Assembly (NCBI GenBank): GCA_046263195.1
Contig: JBHELG010000051.1
Coordinates: 1 to 24,936, forward strand
From: JBHELG01 sp046263195
Lineage (GTDB): Bacteria; Actinomycetota; Nitriliruptoria; Nitriliruptorales; JAHWKO01
Reading direction: 5' to 3'
DNA: 24,936 nt
Shown here: piece by piece, positions 1 to 7,400 of the stretch
Layout of the letters: the number at the start of each line of letters is the position of its first letter
How positions within the stretch are numbered: the first letter of the stretch is position 1
Program-made: the position numbers and the translations under genes
Notes under the pieces: generated by a model
Seen by the model: the letters and a program-made list of their open reading frames with translations, nothing else
Told to the model about the DNA's origin: nothing
Database searches by the model: none

Positions 1-508
1 CGTCCCACAGCCGCTTCAGAGCCCACCAGACGGAGTCGATGTAAGCAGGGTCCATCGTCCAGTAGGGGTCGGACATGTCGACCCAGAAGCCGATTCGCTC
101 GGTCAGGTCCTCGAAGTCACTCACGTAACGGGTCACCGACTCCCGACAGCGGCGGTTGAACTCTTCGATGCCGAAATGCTCGATCTCGGCCTTCGAGTTC
201 AGCCCGAGCTCGCGTTCCACCTCGAGCTCGACCGGCAGGCCGTGGCAGTCCCAGCCTGCTTTGCGAGGCACCTGGAAACCCTTCATGGTCTTGTAACGCG
301 GAAAAACATCCTTGAAGACGCGTGCTTCGACGTGATGGGTGCCGGGACGTCCGTTGGCGGTAGGTGGCCCCTCGTAGAAGGAGTAGACCGGTCCCCCCAG
401 ACGCTGCTGGAGACTCGCGGCGAACACGTCACGATCCCGCCAGCGTTGGAGGACAACACGATCGAGTGCCGGAAAGGAGGGCTGGTTGGACACCTTCGGC
501 CACGCCAT
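1..508 (-). CDS. ileS: Isoleucyl-tRNA synthetase, N-terminal part (runs off the left edge)
   Basis: This is the first 169 codons of a class I aminoacyl-tRNA synthetase that charges tRNA-Ile in the cytoplasm. The translation starts MAWPKVSNQPSFPAL. The HIGH-type ATP-binding signature appears in the PGTHH form at residues 55-59, preceded by EGPPTANG, and is followed by KAGWDCHGLPVE (about 83-94), the typical IleS continuation. The PGTHH form is that of the eukaryote-like, long IleS type common in actinobacteria. The editing, KMSKS and anticodon-binding regions lie outside the window. The ATG at 506-508 has AGAGG just upstream. It is transcribed away from the lspA-rluD-dnaE block. Its leader contains one copy of the dispersed palindromic repeat, ending 6 bp from the start codon. 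Identification is from recognised motifs and is secure. Confidence 0.95.
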   Translation of the reverse strand, partial: MAWPKVSNQPSFPALDRVVLQRWRDRDVFAASLQQRLGGPVYSFYEGPPTANGRPGTHHVEARVFKDVFPRYKTMKGFQVPRKAGWDCHGLPVELEVERELGLNSKAEIEHFGIEEFNRRCRESVTRYVSDFEDLTERIGFWVDMSDPYWTMDPAYIDSVWWALKRLWD

Positions 509-964
509 GTTCGCCTCTCACCTGTCCCGCCCGCGCTCTTGCTCTCCCCGCGCGCCGGGCCTGCGGCCCTTCCCCGGGGCAAGCCCAAGACCGCTCTCCC
601 GCCCCGTGCGGTCGGATTGGAGCGATGCTTCGACTCTCGGACTCGGGCCCTGCTGGGACAAGTCATCGTAGTCGTCGTCACCAAGGCCACATCGTGCCCC
701 TCGGAGGAGCTCCCGCCGGTTTGCGCACCAGGGACTGGAGTTCCACGTTTCGCATGCGGAAGGAACCGCTCGTAACCAAGCCGCGCCATTTTCCAGGGGG
801 AGTGGGGGTGGGAGCCGGCGCTGACTCCTCGCTCGCAGGCAATGCGGGCTGGCGCGGGGCGATCTCTGACGCGCGCTGGGGATCGGCTGAGCCTTCGGGA
901 AACTGAACTGAGGGAAATCTGAAGCGGATTCGCCCCATCTTCTGGTAACGTCCGCCCGCCGCCC
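509..964. other. Divergent intergenic region between ileS and the DksA-like gene
   Basis: This stretch of 456 bp holds no gene I can support; the open frames in it have no recognisable protein content. It must contain the outward promoters of both neighbours. Rightward, TAACGT at 946-951 fits a TANNNT -10, with no convincing -35. The part nearest ileS is palindromic repeat copy A. I looked for an ileS T-box on the minus strand and did not find the conserved T-box core. Confidence 0.6.
515..604. repeat. Dispersed palindromic repeat, copy A (ileS leader)
   Basis: About 90 bp that aligns with 16871-16959 at roughly five of six positions, with a fully identical 16-bp core CCGGGCCTGCGGCCCT. The element is palindromic. 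The inner stem is GGGCC-TGC-GGCCC. The outer arms GCGCTCTTG (533-541) and CAAGACCGC (586-594) pair with one mismatch. Copy A lies entirely in the 5' leader of ileS, between its presumed promoter and its start codon, so the transcript would carry a strong stem-loop next to the ribosome binding site. No transposase or target-site duplication is visible. Confidence 0.7.
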
Positions 965-1357
965 ATGGTGTGGGAGGACATGGCGAGGCAGATTGAGCTG
1001 ACACCCGAGGCTCTTGCACGTCTGCGCAAAGAACTCCTGGCTGAGCGTGAGGAATTGCTCAGCCAGACACTCGTTCTCGACGCGACTGCGGTTGTGGGGA
1101 TGTGGCGTGACAGCGGTTACGACGACGATTACGCCGATACGGGCTCGGCAACGTTCGAGCGCGAGCGCGCGCAATCGTTGGCCCTGAATGCCCGTCGTAT
1201 TCTCGTCCAGATCGACGAGGCATTGAGGCGCATGGATGCGGGCAGCTACGGGCTCTGTGAGCGCTGCGGTGAGCCGATCGAACCGGAACGTCTCGAGGCA
1301 CTGCCGTACGCGACCCTGTGCCTCGCTGACAAGCAACTCGACGAGCGCACGGTCTAG
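965..1357 (+). CDS. DksA/TraR-family zinc-finger protein
   Basis: A small (130 aa) DksA/TraR-type protein. Members of the family bind the RNA polymerase secondary channel or act as general transcription modulators. Residues 12-90 form a charged coiled-coil region with an acidic stretch (SGYDDDYADTGS). The C-terminus is the family zinc finger, LCERCGEPIEPERLEALPYA. Cys98, Cys101 and Cys119 are present, but the fourth ligand position is Asp122 (CLAD instead of CxxC). The start is uncertain: ATG 965 has no Shine-Dalgarno sequence, and ATG 980 has GGGAGG only 2 nt upstream. It sits just upstream of lspA, an arrangement seen in other actinobacteria. The family assignment is strong; the specific role is not known. 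Confidence 0.85.
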   Translation: MVWEDMARQIELTPEALARLRKELLAEREELLSQTLVLDATAVVGMWRDSGYDDDYADTGSATFERERAQSLALNARRILVQIDEALRRMDAGSYGLCERCGEPIEPERLEALPYATLCLADKQLDERTV

Positions 1358-1405
1358 TCGTCCGGTGGCCTGTCCGTCATGACACGCGTACCGCGTGGAG
1401 AAATC

Positions 1406-1969
1406 GTGCGGACCCGGCGTTCGCCCACGCCCCGTGAAGTGTCTCGGTTGACACCCGATCCGCTGCGGGTCGGACTGCTCGTGGCAGCCATGGGATGGAT
1501 ACTCGATCAGGCCACGAAGGTGATCGCCGTCGCGAGCTTGAATCTTGGGGAGAGGGTGCAGCTACCCGGGCCCCTCTTCCTGCAGTTGACCTTTAACGAG
1601 GGTGCAGCGTTCGGGCTACCCGTTCCCTGGTGGGTGTTCCCGATCGTCGCCGCAATCGTCGTCACGCTCGTCGTGCGCAACCTCCCTCGGACGCAGAGCC
1701 TCCTCGATCCGTTCGCCTACGGCCTCCTGCTGGCTGGGGCCATCGGCAACGTCACCGATCGCCTGCTGCGTTCCAGTGGGGCTGGCATCGGCCGCGGGGA
1801 GGTTGTGGATTTCATCGCCTCCTCCTTCTGGCCCACCTTCAACCTCGCCGACGTGTGCATCACCATCGGCTTTGTCCTGCTGCTCGTCGCCGCGTTCCGA
1901 CAAGAGCGGGCGAACCGTCGTGATGGCGCCGTGAGGCCCGAGATGACGGAAGATCCCCAGCGGATCTGA
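1406..1969 (+). CDS. lspA: Lipoprotein signal peptidase (signal peptidase II)
   Basis: An integral membrane aspartic protease that cleaves the signal peptide of diacylglyceryl-modified prolipoproteins. The translation has four hydrophobic segments and the family signatures DQATK, FNEGAAFG, GNVTDRLL and VVDFI...FNLADVCI. The catalytic pair is Asp118 (in GNVTDR) and Asp149 (in FNLAD), counted from the chosen start. I chose GTG 1406 because GGAG lies 5 nt upstream; an in-frame ATG at 1379 would add nine residues but has no Shine-Dalgarno sequence. The gene follows the DksA-like gene and precedes rluD, the conserved actinobacterial order. It would process the propeller lipoprotein encoded at 7369-8505. 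Confidence 0.95.
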   Translation: MRTRRSPTPREVSRLTPDPLRVGLLVAAMGWILDQATKVIAVASLNLGERVQLPGPLFLQLTFNEGAAFGLPVPWWVFPIVAAIVVTLVVRNLPRTQSLLDPFAYGLLLAGAIGNVTDRLLRSSGAGIGRGEVVDFIASSFWPTFNLADVCITIGFVLLLVAAFRQERANRRDGAVRPEMTEDPQRI

Positions 1970-2055
1970 GCGGCGTTCGCGGCCGCGAGGCTAGGGGGAG
2001 GAGCAGGAGCGGGCACAAGGGGGTCGCGGGGGCAGCTTCTGGAGGCGGGAGGGAT

Positions 2056-3021
2056 GTGACAGTTCGGTTCAGCGCCGCACCAGAGGACGAAGGTGATCGA
2101 CTCGACGTCGCACTTGCCCGCTGGCTCGGGGAGTCCCGCAGCCGCTCCGCGGCGCGGATCTCGCGCGGTGAGGTTCGGGTGGGAGACCGACTCCCGGCAA
2201 AGTCCCAGCGCCTGACGGCAGGAGAGAGCGTCACCATCGCTGAACCTCCCGAACTTCCCTACGGGGCCGCCGGAGTCACCCCGCCGCCGGTGCGGTGGGA
2301 GGACGAGCACCTGCTTGTCGTCGCCAAGCCTGCCGGGCTCGTCGTGCATCCCGGTGTCGGCCACCCTGCCGGGACACTTGTGCAGGCTCTCGTCGAGGCC
2401 GGGGTACCCCTCGCTCGAGCCGGTGGCAGTGAGCGCCCCGGCATCGTGCACCGCCTGGACCGGGACACCTCAGGTCTCATGGTCATCGCCAAGTCCGACG
2501 TGGCCCACGCGGGGCTCGTGGGTCTGCTGCGACGGCGGGAGGTCGAACGCCTCTACCTCGTACTGGTCGAGAAGATCCCGCCCGCGGAGACCGGGCGTAT
2601 CGAAGCACCCATCGGACGCGACCCGCGCGACCGGAAGCGCTTCACGGTCGTCGCGGGCGGCAAGCCAGCGGCGACCCGCTGGAGGCTCATGGGCAAAGGA
2701 CGAGCAGGCCAGCGGACCGGAGTTCCCGTCGCGCTCCTCGTATGCCGCCTGGAAACGGGGCGTACCCATCAGATCAGGGTCCACTTCTCGCACGCGGGTC
2801 ACGTCGTGGCGGGAGACCTTCTCTACGGCTCTCGCCCCGACGTCGCCGAGGCGCTGGAACTTGAGCGCCCTTTCCTGCATGCCGCCCGGCTCGCATTTCC
2901 GCATCCGGTGACCGGTGAGGCGATTGTCGTCGACGAGCCGCTGCCCGATGAGCTCGTCCGGAGTTCCGAGCGCGCGGGTCTGGGCGCGCAGGTGCGCCTC
3001 ACATGGGCTGATGCGGAGTAG
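2056..3021 (+). CDS. rluD: RluA/RluD-family 23S rRNA pseudouridine synthase
   Basis: A 321-aa RNA-modifying enzyme that converts uridines in 23S rRNA to pseudouridine. An S4 RNA-binding domain spans about residues 10-75 (DRLDVALARWLGESRSRSA...VRVGDRLPAKS). The catalytic domain follows, with the hallmark HRLDRDTSGLMV; its catalytic aspartate is Asp135. Downstream are ETGRTHQIRVH and AGDLLYG, both typical of RluA-family enzymes. The start is GTG, preceded by GGAGG repeats (2041-2052). Position after lspA matches the lspA-rluD pairing of actinobacteria. The exact target uridines cannot be read from sequence, so the rluD symbol is by family and context. Confidence 0.92.
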   Translation: MTVRFSAAPEDEGDRLDVALARWLGESRSRSAARISRGEVRVGDRLPAKSQRLTAGESVTIAEPPELPYGAAGVTPPPVRWEDEHLLVVAKPAGLVVHPGVGHPAGTLVQALVEAGVPLARAGGSERPGIVHRLDRDTSGLMVIAKSDVAHAGLVGLLRRREVERLYLVLVEKIPPAETGRIEAPIGRDPRDRKRFTVVAGGKPAATRWRLMGKGRAGQRTGVPVALLVCRLETGRTHQIRVHFSHAGHVVAGDLLYGSRPDVAEALELERPFLHAARLAFPHPVTGEAIVVDEPLPDELVRSSERAGLGAQVRLTWADAE

Positions 3022-3132
3022 TTGGGGCGGGACCGCTGGGGGCCGCTGGATGACCTGGGGGTGGTGGAACGGGAAGGGGTCGGGCCGTCTGGTCTATCGT
3101 CGCGGGATCTTCGCGCGGGAGAGGATCGGTAG

Positions 3133-3522
3133 ATGGCTGACGTGGAAGCCAAAGAGCGCCCGGGCCTGCTCGCCCGGCTGAGCCGCCTACTGCTGGCGGT
3201 GATCTTCGTCTCGGGTGGATTCGACTCGGTCCGCAACCCTGGCCCGAAGGTCCCTCGAGTCGCGCAGGCGGGTGTACCGAGGCCAAAGCTCTCCACCCAG
3301 GTGAACGGGCTCGCGATGGTCGTGGCCGGCATGGCGCTCGGCCTTGGCATAAAGCCCAAGCTTGCCGCCGGCGTGCTTGCGGCTTCGCTGATTCCAACCA
3401 CCCTCGCTGGCCACCGATTCTGGGAGCTGGAGGGTAAGCAGGCTGCACAGCAGCAGATCCATTTCATGAAGAATCTCGGGCTGCTGGGCGGACTGATCGG
3501 GGTGCTGGCCTCCCGCCGGTAG
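3133..3522 (+). CDS. DoxX-family membrane protein
   Basis: A 129-aa protein with four hydrophobic segments: LLLAVIFVSGG; then NGLAMVVAGMALGLG; then LAAGVLAASLIPTTLAGH; then NLGLLGGLIGVLAS. It also has the DoxX-type N-terminal pattern of a helix followed by F-x-S-G-G-x-x-x-x-x-N-P. DoxX proteins are small inner-membrane proteins linked in various bacteria to redox and thiol stress complexes; here the function is not known. The ATG start has GAGAGG about 7 nt upstream. A TATCGT -10-like element lies at 3095-3100 in the preceding gap, so it may be transcribed separately from rluD. Confidence 0.85.
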   Translation: MADVEAKERPGLLARLSRLLLAVIFVSGGFDSVRNPGPKVPRVAQAGVPRPKLSTQVNGLAMVVAGMALGLGIKPKLAAGVLAASLIPTTLAGHRFWELEGKQAAQQQIHFMKNLGLLGGLIGVLASRR

Positions 3523-3702
3523 AGCACGCCGCAGGCGCGAAGAAGGCTGAGGGCGGGGAGCGCAGTACTGTTCCTCCCGCCGTGGAGCACACCCCCCCGA
3601 CCCGGGAGGAACCAGAGCGCCCGTCGAGAGGCCCGTCAAGTCCCTGTCGGCGGCAAGCGGACAGAAGGGTCGTGCAGGTAGCGCAGCTGTCACAGCCACA
3701 GC

Positions 3703-3708
3703 TAGGAT
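3703..3708 (+). promoter_or_regulatory. Putative -10 element of dnaE
   Basis: TAGGAT matches the TANNNT consensus used by actinobacterial housekeeping sigma factors. No good -35 lies 16-18 bp upstream. A transcript starting 6-7 bp downstream would begin just before the first hairpin of the leader, which is why I favour this site. Confidence 0.4.
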
Positions 3709-3717
3709 CGAATGACA

Positions 3718-3829
3718 CGACGGTAACTTCCCCGCCGTCGCGTGGACTCGAGAGTCCAGCTCCGCGCTTCCCCCCGGAAGAGAGACCGGTAGCGCCCGAG
3801 GCGCTGTCCGGGCCGCCGCAGTCGGCGGC
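3718..3829 (+). other. Structured dnaE leader: five consecutive perfect hairpins
   Basis: Five adjacent inverted repeats with no mismatches: CGACGG-N11-CCGTCG (3718-3740), TGGACTC-GA-GAGTCCA (3743-3758), CTTCC-N4-GGAAG (3767-3780), AGCGCC-CGA-GGCGCT (3791-3805) and GCCGCCG-CAGT-CGGCGGC (3812-3829). Gaps between them are only 2, 8, 10 and 6 nt. The row ends 32 nt before the Shine-Dalgarno sequence. No U-tract follows any of them, so they do not look like intrinsic terminators. Confidence 0.55.
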
Positions 3830-3872
3830 GGGAGGGCGGGCACGACACAGGCGAGAGCGACAGGAGGGGATA

Positions 3873-6800
3873 GTGGCAGGGCCCTGGCGTGCCCGGGACG
3901 AGCCGACCACGGCGCGGCTGCGCGATCGATTCGTCCACCTTCATCTCCACACCGAGTACTCGATGCTCGACGGCGCGACGCGTGTCGAGGATCTCGCTCG
4001 CCGCTGCGCGGAGGACGAGCAGCCCGCGGTGGCGATCACCGACCACGGCGTGATGTTCGGGGCGGTCGACTTCACCCGGGCGGCGGACCAGGCGGGCATC
4101 AAGCCCATTTTGGGGATCGAGCTCTATCAGGCGCCGGGGTCGCGGTTCGAGAAGGGTGACCGGCGCAAAGGGGACGAGCCCTACTTCCACCTCACCGCGC
4201 TTGCTGCCAGCGACGAGGGCTACCGGAACCTCTTGAAGCTGTCATCGCGGGCCTACCTGGAGGGCTACTGGTTCAAGCCCCGTGTCGACAAGGAGCTGCT
4301 GGCCGAGCACAGCGCGGGTGTTGTCGCGCTGTCCGGGTGCCTCGCTTCGGAGGTGAACCAGGCGCTGCTCCGTCACGACGAAGGGGCCGCCCGCCGCTGC
4401 CTGGGCGAATTCGCCGAGATCTTCGGACGCGACCGCTTCTTCGTCGAACTGCAGGATCACGGCATTGCAGAGCAGCGCCAGACCCTCCCGCAGCTGCTCG
4501 AGCTCTCCCGGCGCCTCGATCTGCGCACGGTTGCGACCAACGACTCGCACTACACGCGGCCGGAGGACTGGGAGGCCCACGACGTCCTGCTCTGCATCCA
4601 AACCGGCGCCCGGATCGATGACGAGGACCGGTTCGCGTTCAAGGGCCGTGATTTCTACGTGAAGTCGTCGGCTGAGATGCGGCACCGGTTTCGGGACCAC
4701 CTCGACGCGTGCGACGCCACCCTCGACATCGCCGAGATGTGCGAGGCGAGAATCAGCTTCGGCCGCAACCTTCTGCCTCGCTTTCCCACCACGCAGGGGC
4801 GCGACGAGGCCACGGAGTTGCGCGACAAGGTCTTCGCCGGGGCCAATAGACGCTACGGAGAGGTCCTGCCCGAGTCGGTGGTGGAACGGCTCGAGCACGA
4901 ACTGAAGATCATCGAGCAGATGGGCTTTCCCGCCTATTTCCTCATTGTCGCCGACCTGTGCGAGCACGCTCGGCGTCGTGGCATCCGGGTGGGTCCCGCA
5001 CGCGGTTCGGTGGGCGGCTCGGCGGTCGCGTATTGCACCGGGATCACCGAGATCGACCCGCTCGAACACGGGCTCATCTTCGAGCGGTTCCTGAACCCCG
5101 AGCGGCAGTCGATGCCCGATATCGACATGGACTTCGACGAGCGCAGGCGCGGGGAGATGATCCGATACGCGGCGGAGCGCTATGGGGCTGACCGCGTAGC
5201 TCAAATCGTCACCTTCGCCACGATCAAAGCGAAGTCGGCCATGCGAGACGCGGCTCGGGTTCTCGGTTACCCGTACGCGCTGGGGGACCGTCTGTGCAAG
5301 GCCATGCCCCCCGCCGTGCTCGGCCGGGAAGCCACGCTCGAGGAAGCCTTTGAGAAGTCGGCGGAACTCCGTGAGACCTATGAGCACGACCCCGACGCCC
5401 GGAGAGTTCTCGATACGGCGAAGCGTCTCGAAGGACTGCGACGCCAGCACGGCATACATGCCGCCGCCGTAGTGATCGGTGCCGAACCACTCATGGAGAC
5501 GGTGCCGCTGCTACGCACGGAAGACGGTGAGCTCGTCACCCAGTACGAGATGCACGGGATCGAGGCTATCGGCCTGCTCAAGATGGACTTCCTCGGCTTG
5601 CGCAACCTGACGGTGATGACGGACACGGAGCGGCACATCAAGAGCGAGCGCGGGGTCGAAGTCGACGTGAGCCGGGTTCCGCTCGAAGATCCCGCAACCT
5701 ACGCGCTCCTGCGCCGCGGCGAGACGCTCGGGGTGTTCCAACTGGAGTCGCCGGGCATGCAGGCTCTCGTCCGCGTCCTGGAGCCCGACTCGTTCCCCGA
5801 CATCGTGGCCTTGAACGCCCTCTACCGCCCTGGTCCCCTGGGTGAGGGCATGCACGTCGAGTACGCGGAGCGAAAGCACGGCCGCCATGCTGTTCGCTAC
5901 CTGCATCAGGATCTCGAACCCATCCTCGACGAGACCTACGGGGTCATCGTCTTCCAGGAGCAGGTGCTTCGCATGGCCGTGGACATCGCGGGTTACAGCA
6001 TGGGCGAGGCCGATCAGCTGCGGAAGGCGATGGGTAAGAAGATCCCAACCCTCATGGCCGCGGAGCGGGAGCGCTTCGTCGCCGGTGCGCTCGACAAGGG
6101 TTATGAGCGCTCCTTCGCGGCGGAACTCTTCGACCTGATCGAGAAGTTCGCCGGCTACGGGTTCCCCAAGGCCCACTCGACCGGCTACGGAGTCATCACG
6201 TACCAGACGGCGTGGCTGAAGGCCAACTACCCCGTCGAGTACATGGCGGCCCTGCTGACGTCAGTGAAGAACAACAAGGATCGTCTCCCCCAGTACCTGA
6301 ACGAGTGCCGGGTCATGGGGATCACCGTGCTGCCGCCGGACGTGAACGAATCCGACGCAGACTTCACGCCCCGCGGCGGTGAGATCCGATTCGGGCTCTC
6401 GGCCGTTCGCAACGTCGGGGAAGGAGTCGTCGAAGCCGTCGTCGCCGCCAGGCGGGGAAAGGGGCGGTTCACGAGCTTCCGGGACTTCTGCGCCAAGGTC
6501 GACTGCTTGTCGCTGAACAAGCGGGTGCTCGAATCATTGATCAAGGCCGGCGCGTTCACGAGCGTGGGCCATACCCGCAGGGGGTTGCTGGACCCGGTGC
6601 GTTCCTCGGACGCCCCACCCTTCGAGGCCATCTTCGACGCCGCCGTCACCCGGCAGCGCGAGGCAGCCGCCGGCCTGGTCAGCCTGTTCGGACCCGAATT
6701 CGGGGGCGCCGAAGAGGACGATGGAGTTCTTGTCGGACAAGCTGAGTTCGACAAGCAGACCCTGCTGGCCCTCGAGCGCGAGATGCTCGGCCTCTACGTC

Positions 6801-7400
6801 TCCGACCATCCGCTGTTCGGCGTGGAAGGAATGCTGAGCCAGCTCGTCGATGTCAACCTCGGCACGCTCCGCGGGCGTGTGGAGGACAAAGAGCCGCTGC
6901 CCGATACGGTCACGATAGGCGGCGTCCTCATGGGGATTGCGAAGCGCTTCACCAAGAAGGGGGAAGCTTACGCCGTTGCTGCCATCGAGGATCTCTATGG
7001 CTCGGCTGAGGTCGTGTTCTTCCCGAGCATCTACCGCGAGTGCGGGGAACTGCTGCACGAGGACCATGTGCTCGTGATCCGCGCCCGTCTCGACGAGCGC
7101 GACGAAAACCTCAAGCTCATCGCGCTCGACGTGAACGAGCCTGACCTGTCCGCCCCTGCCAGCTCCCCCGTGGTCGTCCGCCTGGAGCTGCAAGAGTGCA
7201 CGGGTGCGGTCGTCGACGATCTCAAGGCGATCCTCGAGCGGCATCCTGGGCGAGTCCCAGTCCAGCTCGAACTGATGGGGAGGGAGCACACCACGGCGTT
7301 CAAGCTCGGGGATGCGCTGAGGGTTGCGCGACGGCCGGGGCTCATCGACGAACTGAAAGCCCGTTTCGGTGGCGACGTCGTCACGGCCGTCGACGAGTAG
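3873..7400 (+). CDS. dnaE: DNA polymerase III alpha subunit (DnaE1 type)
   Basis: The replicative polymerase catalytic subunit, 1175 aa, close to the usual DnaE1 length. The PHP domain is at the N-terminus: HLHLHTEYSMLDG (22-34), ITDHG with Asp57/His58, and NDSHY with Asp224/His226. Its metal-binding residues look intact, which in actinobacterial DnaE1 goes with built-in proofreading. The palm carries PDIDMDFDE with Asp416 and Asp418, and the third catalytic aspartate is Asp572 in LKMDFLG. The fingers and beta-binding region follow, and an OB-fold (about 1010-1055, VTIGGVLMGIAKRFTKKG) lies near the end. I chose GTG 3873 because AGGAGG sits 5 nt upstream and the first conserved motif begins at residue 20. 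The next gene overlaps the 3' end by 32 bp. Confidence 0.97.
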   Translation: MAGPWRARDEPTTARLRDRFVHLHLHTEYSMLDGATRVEDLARRCAEDEQPAVAITDHGVMFGAVDFTRAADQAGIKPILGIELYQAPGSRFEKGDRRKGDEPYFHLTALAASDEGYRNLLKLSSRAYLEGYWFKPRVDKELLAEHSAGVVALSGCLASEVNQALLRHDEGAARRCLGEFAEIFGRDRFFVELQDHGIAEQRQTLPQLLELSRRLDLRTVATNDSHYTRPEDWEAHDVLLCIQTGARIDDEDRFAFKGRDFYVKSSAEMRHRFRDHLDACDATLDIAEMCEARISFGRNLLPRFPTTQGRDEATELRDKVFAGANRRYGEVLPESVVERLEHELKIIEQMGFPAYFLIVADLCEHARRRGIRVGPARGSVGGSAVAYCTGITEIDPLEHGLIFERFLNPERQSMPDIDMDFDERRRGEMIRYAAERYGADRVAQIVTFATIKAKSAMRDAARVLGYPYALGDRLCKAMPPAVLGREATLEEAFEKSAELRETYEHDPDARRVLDTAKRLEGLRRQHGIHAAAVVIGAEPLMETVPLLRTEDGELVTQYEMHGIEAIGLLKMDFLGLRNLTVMTDTERHIKSERGVEVDVSRVPLEDPATYALLRRGETLGVFQLESPGMQALVRVLEPDSFPDIVALNALYRPGPLGEGMHVEYAERKHGRHAVRYLHQDLEPILDETYGVIVFQEQVLRMAVDIAGYSMGEADQLRKAMGKKIPTLMAAERERFVAGALDKGYERSFAAELFDLIEKFAGYGFPKAHSTGYGVITYQTAWLKANYPVEYMAALLTSVKNNKDRLPQYLNECRVMGITVLPPDVNESDADFTPRGGEIRFGLSAVRNVGEGVVEAVVAARRGKGRFTSFRDFCAKVDCLSLNKRVLESLIKAGAFTSVGHTRRGLLDPVRSSDAPPFEAIFDAAVTRQREAAAGLVSLFGPEFGGAEEDDGVLVGQAEFDKQTLLALEREMLGLYVSDHPLFGVEGMLSQLVDVNLGTLRGRVEDKEPLPDTVTIGGVLMGIAKRFTKKGEAYAVAAIEDLYGSAEVVFFPSIYRECGELLHEDHVLVIRARLDERDENLKLIALDVNEPDLSAPASSPVVVRLELQECTGAVVDDLKAILERHPGRVPVQLELMGREHTTAFKLGDALRVARRPGLIDELKARFGGDVVTAVDE

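Larger units (their letters stand above)
3523..3872 (+). other. Intergenic region holding the dnaE promoter and leader
   Basis: A 350-bp gap between the DoxX gene and dnaE. An open frame in phase with dnaE runs through it (from 3582), but the peptide is low-complexity and unlike any DnaE N-terminus, so I treat it as non-coding. It contains a TAGGAT -10 element (3703-3708), a run of five perfect hairpins (3718-3829) and the dnaE Shine-Dalgarno AGGAGG (3862-3867). Confidence 0.65.

Noticed and set aside
509..964. T-box riboswitch before ileS
   Set aside because: Actinobacterial ileS is often T-box controlled, but I found only scattered TGGT and a weak GTGGAAC on the minus strand, without the conserved core or specifier stem.
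1977..1988. Palindrome TCGCGGCCGCGA after lspA as a terminator
   Set aside because: No T-tract follows on either strand, and rluD is likely co-transcribed.
3582..3872. In-frame upstream extension of dnaE (97 codons)
   Set aside because: The peptide is low-complexity and has no DnaE similarity; the strong AGGAGG before GTG 3873 and the normal family length point to 3873 as start.
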